From: an uncultured bacterium
GTDB lineage: Bacteria; Bacillota; Limnochordia; DTU080; JAAYLA01
DNA length: 26,743 nt
Assembly (NCBI GenBank): GCA_937983075.1
Contig: CALKAQ010000005.1
Coordinates: 1 to 26,743, forward strand
Direction: 5' to 3'
The notes below the pieces were generated by a model. It ran no database searches and was not told the origin of the DNA. It saw only the letters and a list, made by a program, of their open reading frames with translations. Positions 1-8,709 of this stretch are shown here, one piece after another. Within the stretch, counting starts at the first letter, position 1, and every line of letters begins with the position of its first letter. The translations under genes and the position numbers were made by a program.

Positions 1-26
1 CCGACACAGCGCGGCTGTTCCATAAA

Positions 27-117
27 TAGCGATTCCCTCCTAGCAGCCCTTCTACTGAATACGATTTGAATTATCGTATCCGAGAACCAGTGAATGAGGT
101 CTAGGAGAGAATCGCTA
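27..117. repeat. Nested inverted repeat downstream of folC
   Basis: Two 17-base arms at 27-43 and 101-117 are inverted copies of each other with one mismatch, which could be a G-U pair in RNA. Inside them is a second, perfect 7-base inverted repeat at 59-65 and 73-79 with a 7-base loop. The stretches between (about 47-57 and 87-97) can also partly pair, so the whole 91 bases could fold as one long imperfect hairpin. It lies beyond the probable folC terminator and contains no convincing open reading frame. It could be a structured RNA, a leader for the gene beyond the left edge, or a remnant of a small palindromic repeat element. The structure is seen; the function is unknown. Confidence 0.55.
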
Positions 118-132
118 AATACCGTTGCTGAA

Positions 133-162
133 TTAAAAAGGTCTGGAAATCCTAGCTTTCCA
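133..162 (-). terminator. Weak candidate terminator after folC
   Basis: On the minus strand, a 6-bp stem (TGGAAA/TTTCCA, arms at 157-162 and 144-149, 7-base loop) begins 9 bases after the folC stop codon. It is followed by GACC and a run of five T. The stem is short and AT-rich and the T run is offset, so termination may be weak. Confidence 0.4.
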
Positions 163-170
163 TTCTTGTT

Positions 171-1550
171 TTATTGGGGACCATCGAGCACCAAATCCGC
201 CTTGCTGCGGTCTTGAACGATCACCGCACGCAATTCCGCAACCAAATAGAGCGATCCACAGACACAGACGATGCCATGCGGCGCAGTCAGCTGCTTGGCT
301 TGGTTCAGCGCCGCCAAAGCCGGCACGGTCGCTATCGCCGGCGGCACCCCGGGAATTTGGCGCGTGAGCTCAACCAGCACTTCGGGCTCCCAGTTGCCGA
401 GCCGCGAGGTCATCGCCTTGGTGAAAATCACCTGTTGACCGAGCGGGAGCAGCGGACTCAACACATCGAGCGGCGACTTGTCGCTGGAAAGCCCGCACAC
501 AAACGTTATCGGACGATCGTGCGCAAAGCGCCGGAGAGCGACCGCCAACTGCGACGCGCCCAATTCATTGTGGGCACCATCGAGCAAAATGGCCGGAGAT
601 CCGGGGAACCACTCCAATCGTCCAGGCACCCGGGTACGGACCAGCGAGCGCTGGAGCGCATTCTCGGGGATGTGCCAACCGGCACGCCGCAACACGTCAA
701 CGGCCGCAACGGCTACAGCGGCATTTTCCAGCTGGTGTTCGCCGAGCATGCCGACCCGGAATTCACGCCGCTCCTGCTCTCCCGTTTTCCAAAAAGCAAA
801 ATGCCCGCCTTGCAGATCCCACTGGATCCCTTGGAACTCCACGCGTTCGACACTCATACCCATCGCCGCGAGCGCTTCGGCGTAATCCTCCGAGCCGGCC
901 CGGGTCACGCAGGTAACAGGGGCAACCACCTCTCGGGCACGGGTCAACAACACCTCGAGCGCGGGGAGCATCTGCGGTGCGAGAACAACGGGGACGACCG
1001 GCTTAATGATTCCGGCCTTTTGACTCGCAACCGCCTCGATGGTATCGCCGAGCATTTCGGCGTGATCCAGCCGAACCGAAGTGATTACGGAGAGCACAGG
1101 CTGCACGATATTCGTGGAATCCCACGTGCCGCCCATACCGGTTTCAATAACGGCGACGTCGACGTTTTGCTGCTCGAAGTACAAAAACGCCATTGCCGTC
1201 AAAATGTCAAACTGCGTAGGCTTGAGCTGCAGCTCCTCGATGAGGGGCGCAACCGTATCCAGCAAAGCGGCGAAACTCGCATCATCAATCGGTTGCCCGT
1301 CGATGGCAATGCGCTCGTTAAATCGATGCAAATGAGGCGAAGTGTACAAGCCTGTGCGGTATCCCGCCTCGTGCAGCGCATTGGCGATCATCGAGGAAAC
1401 CGAACCTTTGCCGTTCGTTCCGGCGACATGTATGACAGGATATTTCAAATGGGGGCCACCCAACTTTTCGGTAAGGGCTCGTATGCGCTCGAGCCCCGGT
1501 TTGACGCCAGTGTTTGAAAGCGAGTTCAAATAAGTTTCTACTTGGATCAT
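171..1550 (-). CDS. folC: Bifunctional dihydrofolate/folylpolyglutamate synthase
   Basis: This enzyme adds glutamate to dihydropteroate and to reduced folates using ATP, which makes dihydrofolate and retains polyglutamylated cofactors in the cytoplasm. The 459-residue length is usual for the Mur-ligase-like FolC family. The P-loop GTNGKGS is at residues 44-50. The metal-binding segment ETGMGG...DSTN starts at about 136, followed by LDH at 161-163 and the lysine in QKAG at 178, the residue normally carbamylated. The C-terminal domain begins near the DGAHN motif at 324-328. The ATG start overlaps the valS stop by 4 bases (ATGA), with AGGA five bases upstream. Co-transcription with valS from the T-box promoter is therefore likely, and valS-folC is a common pair in Bacillota. 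No catalytic defect is visible. Confidence 0.96.
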   Translation of the reverse strand: MIQVETYLNSLSNTGVKPGLERIRALTEKLGGPHLKYPVIHVAGTNGKGSVSSMIANALHEAGYRTGLYTSPHLHRFNERIAIDGQPIDDASFAALLDTVAPLIEELQLKPTQFDILTAMAFLYFEQQNVDVAVIETGMGGTWDSTNIVQPVLSVITSVRLDHAEMLGDTIEAVASQKAGIIKPVVPVVLAPQMLPALEVLLTRAREVVAPVTCVTRAGSEDYAEALAAMGMSVERVEFQGIQWDLQGGHFAFWKTGEQERREFRVGMLGEHQLENAAVAVAAVDVLRRAGWHIPENALQRSLVRTRVPGRLEWFPGSPAILLDGAHNELGASQLAVALRRFAHDRPITFVCGLSSDKSPLDVLSPLLPLGQQVIFTKAMTSRLGNWEPEVLVELTRQIPGVPPAIATVPALAALNQAKQLTAPHGIVCVCGSLYLVAELRAVIVQDRSKADLVLDGPQ

Positions 1551-4231
1551 ATATCCTGCCCCGTTAACTCAGCGAGTAGTTGACGTACTTTGTCCGCCTT
1601 TTCCTCGAGTTCCCGATGGCGCCGTCGCGCACCCTCGACCACCTCTGCGGGAGCCCGTTGGACGAATCCAGCGTTGTTTAGACGTGCGGCTGAGCGCTCG
1701 AGCTGCGCCTCCGTCTCTTCCAGTTCTTTGCGCAAACGCGCCACCTCAGCTTCCACGTCGATCAAATCGGCCAACGGAACGTAGATGCTGACTCCACTCG
1801 CCACGGCAACCGCCGCCTGCTTGGGTTTGCCGCTGTCCGCGGTGCGGACCTCCAAATCCGACAAGCGGGCAAGTCCCTTCAAGAAGGCATCGTTTTCCTG
1901 CAGGACCTGACCGCGTCGCTCATCCGCCAAAGCGACAACCGACACGGTCTTGCCGGGTGGGATGTTCATTTCCGCCCGAATGTTCCTGACCGCCTTCACC
2001 ACGTCCATGATGATCTGCATTTGTGCCTCAGCCTCGGGATCATTGAGCGCGTCGTCCGAAACCGGCCAAGGCGCTTTCATGATCGTTTCACCTTCGTGCG
2101 GCAGGTGCTGCCAAATCTCTTCCGTGATGAACGGCATGTACGGATGCAGCAGCTCCATCGTGTGCTTGAGGACGTACCATAGCACGTGCTGAGCCACATT
2201 TCGGCTTTCTTCACCCTCGTGGCCGTACAAACGCGGCTTGCACATCTCAACGTACCAGTCGCACAGCTCGCTCCAGACAAAATCGTATATCGTGCGCGCA
2301 CCTTCGCCCAAGTCGTAGCGTTCGAGGTGCCGTGTGACTTCGGCAACCGTGTGGTTGAACCGACTGAGAATCCAGCGATCCGGAAGCTCGAGCTTTCGGT
2401 CGGCAATGGGACGACCATCGGGTTCGAAGTCTTCCAGATTCATTTTGGCGAACCGGGAAGCATTCCAGATTTTGTTCGCGAAATTTCGGCTGGCCTCCAC
2501 CTTCTCGGGATAGTAACGCTGATCGTTGCCGAGGGCGGTTCCCGTCAAAAGCGTCATGCGCAGCGCATCGGCACCGTATTCCTCAATGACTTCGAGAGGA
2601 TCGACGCCGTTCCCGAGCGACTTGCTCATTTTTCGCCCGAGACTGTCCCGAATGATCCCGTGGATCATCACATCCCGGAACGGAATCTGGCCCGTGACTT
2701 CGAGGCTCATGAAAATCATGCGGGCAACCCAGAAGTAGATGATGTCCCAACCGGTCACCAAAACGTCCGTCGGGAAAAAGTACTGATAGTCGGGAGCGTC
2801 TTCATCGGGCCACCCCATGGTCGAAAAAGGCCACAAGGCCGAGCTGAACCACGTGTCCAGGACATCGGGATCTTGCGTCAGGCTGGCGCTGCCGCACTTC
2901 CGACACGTGTCGGGATCTTCTTTGGCGGCAAACACTTCGCCGCAGTCGTCACAGTACCATACCGGAATGCGGTGTCCCCACCACAGCTGGCGGGAAATGC
3001 ACCAGTCCCGGATATTTTCCATCCAGTGCAAATAGTTCTTGGTGAAGCGTTCCGGAACAAAGCGAATACGGCCCTCTTTGACCGCCTGTATCGCCGGCTC
3101 AGCCAACGGCTTCATTTTGACGAACCACTGGCGGGACAAAAGCGGCTCAACGATCGAATCGCAGCGATAGCAGTGACCGACGGCATGCTGATGCGGCTCA
3201 ACCTTTTCCAGCAAACCTTGGGCTTCCATATCGGCTACAATTTTCTTGCGAGCCTCAAAACGGTCGAGTCCGGCATAAGCTCCGGCGGCTTCGGTCATTC
3301 TGCCGTCCTTGCCGATCACCACGATCTCTTCGAGGTTGTGCCGTTTGCCGATTTCAAAGTCGTTCGGATCGTGAGCGGGCGTCACCTTGACCATACCGGT
3401 ACCGAACTCGGCTTCAACGAATTCATCCGCGACGATGGGTATTTCCCGTCCCACCAATGGCAGCCGAACCTTGCGTCCCACCCAATTGGTGTAGCGCGGA
3501 TCATCAGGGTTTACCGCAACGGCGGTATCGCCCAACATGGTTTCCGGCCGCGTGGTCGCTACAATGGCATAGCCACTACCGTCCGCGAAGGGATACTTGA
3601 AATGCCACAAGTTGCCTTCGCGCTCCTGGTGTTCCACCTCAAGGTCAGACAATGTCGTTTGGCAATGCGGACACCAGTGCACGATGTAGTTTCCTTGGTA
3701 GATGAGGCCTTTGTCGAACAAACGCACAAATACTTCGCGCACCGCTTTCGAGCAGCCCTCATCCAAGGTGAAGCGTTCCCGTGACCAATCCAACGAAGCG
3801 CCGAGACGCTTGAGTTGGCTGACAATGTTCGCGCGGTAGTGATCTTTCCAGGCCCACACCTTTTCGAGGAATTTTTCACGGCCGAGTTCATGGCGCGTGA
3901 CACCTTCTTCTTCCCGCAGGTGACCCTCTACTTTGATCTGCGTGGCAATACCCGCGTGGTCCGTCCCCGGAAGCCAAAGGGTATGATACCCTTGCATCCG
4001 CTTCCAGCGAGCAAGCACATCCTGTAAGGTGTTGTCGAGGGCGTGTCCCATGTGAAGCGATCCGGTCACATTCGGTGGCGGAATCACCATCGAAAAGCGA
4101 GGCTCACCGGGCACCGCCTCTGCCCGCATAGCGCCCGTTTCTTCCCAAAATGAATACCACCGGTTTTCGACGGCATGCGGGTCGTACACTTTCGAAAGTT
4201 CGGTTGCTTTGGCTTTGGCTTCGGTCCCCAC
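1547..4231 (-). CDS. valS: Valine--tRNA ligase
   Basis: This class I synthetase charges tRNA-Val with valine. The GTG at 4231 is chosen because GGAGGG lies about nine bases upstream, and the protein then has a normal 894 residues. The open frame continues 59 codons further, but that part runs through the T-box terminator. Visible motifs are HMGH (HIGH box) at 60-63, the editing-domain segment TTRPETMLGDT near 226, a CxxC...CxxC zinc knuckle at C427/C430/C443/C446, and KMSKS at 534-538. An Arg/Glu-rich helical tail fits the usual C-terminal coiled coil. The gene is preceded by a T-box leader, so it is expected to be induced when uncharged tRNA-Val accumulates. folC follows with a 4-base overlap. 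Confidence 0.97.
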   Translation of the reverse strand: MGTEAKAKATELSKVYDPHAVENRWYSFWEETGAMRAEAVPGEPRFSMVIPPPNVTGSLHMGHALDNTLQDVLARWKRMQGYHTLWLPGTDHAGIATQIKVEGHLREEEGVTRHELGREKFLEKVWAWKDHYRANIVSQLKRLGASLDWSRERFTLDEGCSKAVREVFVRLFDKGLIYQGNYIVHWCPHCQTTLSDLEVEHQEREGNLWHFKYPFADGSGYAIVATTRPETMLGDTAVAVNPDDPRYTNWVGRKVRLPLVGREIPIVADEFVEAEFGTGMVKVTPAHDPNDFEIGKRHNLEEIVVIGKDGRMTEAAGAYAGLDRFEARKKIVADMEAQGLLEKVEPHQHAVGHCYRCDSIVEPLLSRQWFVKMKPLAEPAIQAVKEGRIRFVPERFTKNYLHWMENIRDWCISRQLWWGHRIPVWYCDDCGEVFAAKEDPDTCRKCGSASLTQDPDVLDTWFSSALWPFSTMGWPDEDAPDYQYFFPTDVLVTGWDIIYFWVARMIFMSLEVTGQIPFRDVMIHGIIRDSLGRKMSKSLGNGVDPLEVIEEYGADALRMTLLTGTALGNDQRYYPEKVEASRNFANKIWNASRFAKMNLEDFEPDGRPIADRKLELPDRWILSRFNHTVAEVTRHLERYDLGEGARTIYDFVWSELCDWYVEMCKPRLYGHEGEESRNVAQHVLWYVLKHTMELLHPYMPFITEEIWQHLPHEGETIMKAPWPVSDDALNDPEAEAQMQIIMDVVKAVRNIRAEMNIPPGKTVSVVALADERRGQVLQENDAFLKGLARLSDLEVRTADSGKPKQAAVAVASGVSIYVPLADLIDVEAEVARLRKELEETEAQLERSAARLNNAGFVQRAPAEVVEGARRRHRELEEKADKVRQLLAELTGQDI

Positions 4232-4287
4232 GCTTGCGCTCCCTCCAACGACGTAGATGATGTTGCCTGGTTTTTGCCCAAAAACAC

Positions 4288-4319
4288 AAAAAACCCCACG
4301 CCCAAAGGACGCCGGGTTT
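4288..4319 (-). terminator. Intrinsic terminator of the valS T-box
   Basis: AAACCC pairs with GGGTTT around an inner stem GCGTCC/GGGCGT (with G-U pairs) and a TTT loop, and the stem runs into six T. It is mutually exclusive with the T-box antiterminator, because its CCTTT is needed by both structures. Confidence 0.85.
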
Positions 4320-4567
4320 CCACGCGGTACCACCTTTGTTCCTACGGCACGGTGTGTGTGCCGCAGGCACTCGATCCCGGGATAACGGGCGGTTTGCCCG
4401 ACGGGCACTACTAGCCCCCAGGATGCGAATCTACCTGGAGCGTTGGCACCCGCAGCTTGGGGGCGACTTCGAACCGCCGTACACCAGGGAACCTTCCAGC
4501 CTAGGGCTCCCTTCTCTGAGGTGCCAGTGCGACCCTACTCCTCCCCCGCATTGCTTTTCACACGATC
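4288..4567 (-). promoter_or_regulatory. T-box riboswitch leader of valS (tRNA-Val responsive)
   Basis: The leader carries the diagnostic T-box AGGTGGTACCGCG at 4335-4323. Just before it AAAGG can pair with CCTTT in the terminator region to form the antiterminator. An intrinsic terminator follows at 4319-4288. Upstream are several GC-rich helices consistent with Stems I to III, including a GTTATCCCGGGATCGAGTG segment typical of the region before Stem III. A candidate specifier codon is GTC (Val) at 4467-4465 in the context GAAGTCG, which fits the downstream gene. Uncharged tRNA-Val should bind and favour read-through into valS-folC. The class is certain; the exact Stem I pairing and the specifier call are by eye. 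Confidence 0.93.
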
Positions 4568-4573
4568 GAACTT

Positions 4574-4602
4574 ATCATAAACCGACGCTATGGCCATGTC
4601 AA
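4574..4602 (-). promoter_or_regulatory. Sigma-A promoter of valS-folC
   Basis: On the minus strand TTGACA (4602-4597), a 17-base spacer and TATGAT (4579-4574) give a near-consensus housekeeping promoter. The predicted start is near 4567, which gives a leader of about 335 bases to the valS start and fits a full T-box. Confidence 0.88.
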
Positions 4603-4652
4603 GCGGTAAGTAAACATCGATTCACGGACGGCAAGCGGCGATGCAATCATAA

Positions 4653-4684
4653 AAGCGCTTCACGGCATACACCGTGAAGCGCTT
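4653..4684 (-). terminator. Hairpin terminator after the DUF1080 gene
   Basis: A perfect 13-bp stem (arms 4653-4665 and 4672-4684) with a 6-base loop lies about 25 bases past the DUF1080 stop codon. On the minus strand the stem ends in TT and is followed by TTATG, so there are four T in a row. It insulates this gene from the valS promoter just downstream. Plus-strand function is less likely, as no T run follows on that side. Confidence 0.8.
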
Positions 4685-4709
4685 GTTTGCAGCATGGTTG
4701 AAGCTCGAA

Positions 4710-5483
4710 TTACGGGAGCTGCCGGATCTTGATGTTGCGGAACCAGACGATGTCGCCGTGGTCCTGGAGAACGATGTGACCTTCCTTCTGCATACCGTAA
4801 CCCGGCCAAGCGGTGAACTTGCTCTGCGAGAGCCGTTCGTACCAGTCGTCCGACCAGAGTTCGTACTCGACGACCTTGATGTCGTTGAGGTAGTAGGTCA
4901 CATGCGCGCCGTTGACGATGATGTGAACCCTATTGAATTCGTAGGGCGGATACACAACCCGATTGTCCGGACGGGCATACATGCCGTAGTCCGAACCGGC
5001 CGAAGTGAGAGGATTGCTGCCGTCGGCGTGGCGGACGTCATCGAGAATCTGCATTTCCGGACCCGTTTCATACGGAGCTCCGCCGATGTTCGGGTTTACT
5101 CGCCATATGATGCCGCTGTTGCCGCCGGGTTCAACGGCCCATTCGAGCTTGAGCTCAAAGTTTTCAATCGGGAAGACCGTCATGAGGTCGCCGCCGCCCG
5201 AGATGCGGACAATGCAGCCGCCCATGGCCTTCCAGCCCGCCGGCGGAGTGGTCGAGCGGAAACCACGCCAGTACGGACCGAGTTCATCGCCGCCGTCATA
5301 AAGGAGAATCCAGCCGGCGGCCTTTTCCGCTTCCGTCAGCGTATTCGGTTCAGGCATGCCGGGCATCCAGCCACGATAAGCACATTCTTGGCCTTCGCGG
5401 TATGCCTGCGCACTGACGGCCATAACGAGAACCATCATCGCCGTGAACAAAACAATGGACCATTTGCTTCGCCGCAAGCTCAT
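4710..5483 (-). CDS. Secreted DUF1080 / 3-keto-disaccharide hydrolase-like protein
   Basis: The 257-residue protein has a clear signal peptide (positive start RRSK, hydrophobic core 9-24, AQA cleavage site at 25-27). A jellyroll domain of the DUF1080 family (PF06439) follows. Family hallmarks seen are LYDGG at 61-65, NFELKLEW at 108-115, NSGIIWR at 122-128, the TGPEMQILDD segment at 140-149, and the C-terminal GHIVLQDHG...FRNIKI at 235-253. Members bind or hydrolyse 3-keto-glycosides and similar sugars outside the cytoplasm; the substrate here cannot be told. The start has AAGGAG eight bases upstream. The gene sits alone between gatB and the valS leader with its own terminator. The family is most familiar from Bacteroidota, Planctomycetota and relatives, so horizontal acquisition is possible but not shown. 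Confidence 0.88.
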   Translation of the reverse strand: MSLRRSKWSIVLFTAMMVLVMAVSAQAYREGQECAYRGWMPGMPEPNTLTEAEKAAGWILLYDGGDELGPYWRGFRSTTPPAGWKAMGGCIVRISGGGDLMTVFPIENFELKLEWAVEPGGNSGIIWRVNPNIGGAPYETGPEMQILDDVRHADGSNPLTSAGSDYGMYARPDNRVVYPPYEFNRVHIIVNGAHVTYYLNDIKVVEYELWSDDWYERLSQSKFTAWPGYGMQKEGHIVLQDHGDIVWFRNIKIRQLP

Positions 5484-5687
5484 CGTACACGCTCCTTTGC
5501 TGTTTGTTCACGCAGAATGCAAACGTGTGGGTGTTTCATGATCCCTGAGACAATCGATCTGATTTTTTGGCACCACTCTCCTCTCCAGCGAATTTTTTAC
5601 GATCTTAGGGTGTCCACTTCTGTGTGAAACTTTCCCTCTACTCAACCAAGTTTCGATACGGCGAAATGATTTCCTCCCGAAGCAAAT

Positions 5688-7151
5688 CTAGGACAACTCT
5701 TTCAAAGCGGCCTCCAACAATTCGTTGGCGAGCGTTGGATTCGCCTGTCCTCGGGTCTTCTTCATCACTTGACCGACGAGGAATTTGATCACCGTTTCTT
5801 TGCCGCCAAGATATTGCTGCACCGGCCCCGGGTTTTCGGCAATGACCTCGGCGACGATTTCTTTCAGCTGTTCGGTGTCGGATATTTGCTCGAGACCGCG
5901 TTCCTTGACGATGTCGGCAGCCCGTTTGCCCGACTTGAACATTTCTTCGAGGACTTCCTTGCCTACATTCGCCCCGATGGTTCCTTTCTTGACGAGCGTG
6001 AGCAGCTCCGCCAGCGCGTTCGGTTCAATCGGAATGTCATCCGGTGTGCGCCCCGTTTCATTGAGCAGGCGCAACACTTCCCCCATGATCCAGTTGCTCA
6101 CCGTCTTGGGTTCAGCAAATTCCGCCACCGTGGCCTCATAGAAATCGGCCAACGACTTTTCCGTCGTCAAAATCGAGGCGTCATACGCAGGCAAGCCGTA
6201 TTCCTCGACAAAACGACGACGACGAGCTTGCGGCAGCTCCGGCAGTTCAGCCCGAATCGCCTCGACCCATTCGCGCTCGACAATGACCGGTGGAAGATCG
6301 GGGTCCGGGAAGTATCGGTAGTCATCCGCTTCTTCCTTCGTGCGCATGGCGACCGTCCGCCCTTTGGCGTCATCCCAGTGTCGCGTTTCCCGTTGCACCA
6401 CACCGCCCGATTCCAACACTTCCTGTTGGCGCAGCATCTCATACTCGAGCGCTCGCTGAACGGACCGGAACGAGTTCATGTTCTTGATCTCGACTTTCGC
6501 CCCGAATTCGGTTGAACCCCGGGGACGCAGCGAAATGTTCGCGTCACAACGAAGCGAACCTTCTTCCATCTTGCAGTCGGAAACTCCGGCGTACCGCAAA
6601 ATGGTCCGCAAGTTTTCCAAAAACACTCGCGCTTCCTCGGGTGAACGAATGTCAGGTTCAGTGACGATTTCGATCAACGGCACGCCCGCTCGGTTGTAAT
6701 CGATCAGCGTAAATTCCGAACCTAAAATGTTGTCTCCAGAGTGTACGGATTTGCCCGCTTCTTCTTCAAGGTGCACCCGGTTGATGCCGACGCGATACGT
6801 TTTTCCGTCGATCTCAAACTCCACTTGGCCGTTTACGCAAAAGGGCTGGTCATCCTGCGACACTTGGTGCGCTTTCGGCAGGTCGGGGTAAAAGTAATTT
6901 TTGCGGTCGAACTTGCTGAATGCGGCGATTTCGCAGCCGAGGGCAAGACCGGCCCGAATGGTATACTCCACCGCCTTTTGATTCAAAACAGGCAGCGTTC
7001 CGGGCAGCCCCAGACAAATGGGGCATACGTTCGTGTTTTGTTCGTTGCCGAATTGCGTGCTGCAGCCGCACCAAATTTTCGCGTCAGTCAGGAGCTCTGC
7101 GTGGATTTCTAAACCAATGACGGTTTCCCACGCCGTCGCCGTCTTAGTCAT
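5688..7151 (-). CDS. gatB: Aspartyl/glutamyl-tRNA(Asn/Gln) amidotransferase subunit B
   Basis: GatB binds the mischarged Glu-tRNA-Gln or Asp-tRNA-Asn, activates the carboxylate with ATP and receives ammonia from GatA. The length of 487 residues is normal. The early VIGLEIHAEL segment (11-20) and a zinc site (C28, C30, C43, C46) are present, with the conserved FDRKNYFYPDLPK stretch after them and a C-terminal GatB/YqeY helical domain. The start overlaps the end of gatA by 8 bases, and gatB is last in the ligA-gatC-gatA-gatB operon. About 200 bases follow before the DUF1080 start, and no strong terminator is visible there. The presence of GatCAB implies the indirect route for Gln-tRNA or Asn-tRNA formation. 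Confidence 0.97.
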   Translation of the reverse strand: MTKTATAWETVIGLEIHAELLTDAKIWCGCSTQFGNEQNTNVCPICLGLPGTLPVLNQKAVEYTIRAGLALGCEIAAFSKFDRKNYFYPDLPKAHQVSQDDQPFCVNGQVEFEIDGKTYRVGINRVHLEEEAGKSVHSGDNILGSEFTLIDYNRAGVPLIEIVTEPDIRSPEEARVFLENLRTILRYAGVSDCKMEEGSLRCDANISLRPRGSTEFGAKVEIKNMNSFRSVQRALEYEMLRQQEVLESGGVVQRETRHWDDAKGRTVAMRTKEEADDYRYFPDPDLPPVIVEREWVEAIRAELPELPQARRRRFVEEYGLPAYDASILTTEKSLADFYEATVAEFAEPKTVSNWIMGEVLRLLNETGRTPDDIPIEPNALAELLTLVKKGTIGANVGKEVLEEMFKSGKRAADIVKERGLEQISDTEQLKEIVAEVIAENPGPVQQYLGGKETVIKFLVGQVMKKTRGQANPTLANELLEAALKELS

Positions 7152-8619
7152 TGGACTTCACCTCCAGCTGGGGCTGCTTCGGCAAGGGGCCGATTTCCTG
7201 TTCCAAGGCGTAGGCCGCCTGCAGCAGTTGGACTTCACCGAACGCCGGACCGATGAGCTGCAGCCCGATGGGCATCCCTTCCGAATTGAGCCCGCAAGGC
7301 AAGCTGATCGCCGGCAGACCGGCCAAATTGACGGGCACGGTAAACAAATCCAACGCGTGCATTTCCGCCGGATCCACCACGCCATCGAACGGAAACGCGA
7401 CGTTGGCCGCAGCCGGTGCAACAATGACGTCACACTGCTCAAACGCCTGCTCGAAGTCTTTGGCAATCAGCGCCCTTACCTTCATCGCCTGCAAATAATA
7501 ATCACGATAGTTGCCTGACAGCAGAACATATGTACCGAGCAGTATGCGCCGCTTGACTTCGGGTCCGAATCCTTCACTGCGGGAGTGACGGAACATGGTA
7601 AAGACATCGCCTTCCACGTCTGCCCGATGACCGTACCGCACGCCGTCATACCGTCCCAAGCTGGAACTCAATTCTCCCGAAGCGATGACGTAGTAGGCCG
7701 AAAGCGCGTAGGTGCTGTGCGGCAGGTTCACCTCGACGACCTCAGCACCAAGCGCTTCCAGGCGCTTGATCGCCGACTCGACAGCCGTCCGGACTTCCGG
7801 ATGGATATCGGCTGAAAAAAATTCGGCGGGCATCCCGAAGCGCAATGTGCTCACATCGGTTTCCAATGAAGCGAAATAGTCGGGAACTTCCCGGTTGACC
7901 GATGTCGAATCGTACGGATCGTAGCCCGCGATGACGTTCAGCAGCAGCGCCGTATCGGCTACGTCTTTCGTCATCGTGCCAATTTGGTCGAGTGAAGGTG
8001 CGGCGGCTACCAGACCAAAACGGGATACGAGGCCGTACGTCGGCTTCATGCCGACGATGCCGCAGTACGCCGCAGGCTGCCGTATGGACCCGCCGGTATC
8101 GGTGCCCAAAGCAAACGGTGCGAGCGAAGCGGACACGGCCGCGGCCGAACCACCGCTCGATCCGCCCGGAACGCGCTCGAGATTCCACGGATTGCGCGTC
8201 TTTTTCAGCGCCGAATACTCCGTCGACGAACCGAGCGCGAATTCATCCATATTGGTCTTCCCCAAGATCGGCATGCCCGCTTCCTTCAAACGAGTGACGA
8301 CCGTGGCGTCATATGGCGGCACAAACTGTTCGAGCATCTTCGATGCACAAGTCGTCCGCACGCCGTTCGTGCACAAGTTGTCCTTGAGAGCGATGGGCAC
8401 GCCTAAAAGGGGAGGCACGTCATCATCCCGCTTGCGTCGGGCATCCGCTTCTTCCGCCTGCTGCAACGCCGTTTCACGCATCAACGTCAAATAAGCGCCG
8501 ACTTGATCATCCACGGCGTCAATACGATCAAAAAACGCTTGAGTGACCTCAACAGCGCTCACTTCGCCCGCGGTCAAGGCCGAAGCCAACTCTCGGGCTG
8601 ACATCTCATGTATTTTCAT
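7144..8619 (-). CDS. gatA: Aspartyl/glutamyl-tRNA(Asn/Gln) amidotransferase subunit A
   Basis: GatA is the glutaminase of the GatCAB complex and belongs to the amidase-signature family. It releases ammonia from glutamine for the transamidation carried out by GatB. At 491 residues it is standard. The full Ser-cisSer-Lys triad is visible: K79 in LKDN, S154 in GGSSGGS and S178 in DTGGSIRQP. Unlike the GuaA glutaminase domain in this window, this glutaminase is intact. The ATG is preceded by a good GGGAGGAG. It lies 90 bases after gatC, with a small hairpin in the gap, and overlaps gatB. Confidence 0.97.
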   Translation of the reverse strand: MKIHEMSARELASALTAGEVSAVEVTQAFFDRIDAVDDQVGAYLTLMRETALQQAEEADARRKRDDDVPPLLGVPIALKDNLCTNGVRTTCASKMLEQFVPPYDATVVTRLKEAGMPILGKTNMDEFALGSSTEYSALKKTRNPWNLERVPGGSSGGSAAAVSASLAPFALGTDTGGSIRQPAAYCGIVGMKPTYGLVSRFGLVAAAPSLDQIGTMTKDVADTALLLNVIAGYDPYDSTSVNREVPDYFASLETDVSTLRFGMPAEFFSADIHPEVRTAVESAIKRLEALGAEVVEVNLPHSTYALSAYYVIASGELSSSLGRYDGVRYGHRADVEGDVFTMFRHSRSEGFGPEVKRRILLGTYVLLSGNYRDYYLQAMKVRALIAKDFEQAFEQCDVIVAPAAANVAFPFDGVVDPAEMHALDLFTVPVNLAGLPAISLPCGLNSEGMPIGLQLIGPAFGEVQLLQAAYALEQEIGPLPKQPQLEVKSND

Positions 8620-8648
8620 GCCAGGTCTCCTCCCTGCAAAGGTTTAAG

Positions 8649-8663
8649 CCCGCCTGTGGCGGG
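8649..8663 (-). promoter_or_regulatory. Intercistronic hairpin between gatC and gatA
   Basis: A 6-bp GC stem (CCCGCC/GGCGGG) with a 3-base loop sits in the 90-base gatC-gatA gap, about 30 bases before the gatA start. It has no T run, so it is more likely an mRNA processing or stability element, or incidental, than a terminator. Confidence 0.35.
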
Positions 8664-8709
8664 TTCTCATGCTGCACTTCCCTTTGCATTGCTTTTCGCG
8701 TTGACGAAA

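Noticed and set aside
174..1517. Long plus-strand frames opposite folC, valS, ligA, hisZ and guaA (for example 174-1517, 2186-3784, 9423-11096, 21111-22376, 23917-25296)
   Set aside because: They are antisense to clearly identified genes, have Arg/His-rich compositions typical of GC-rich shadow frames, and resemble no family.
4232..4408. 59-codon N-terminal extension of valS
   Set aside because: It runs through the T-box and its terminator, matches no ValS sequence, and the GTG at 4231 has a good ribosome-binding site.
8686..8697. 12-base match between the gatC-gatA gap and the 5' end of the valS leader (4548-4559)
   Set aside because: It is a single short match without a shared structure and could be coincidence.
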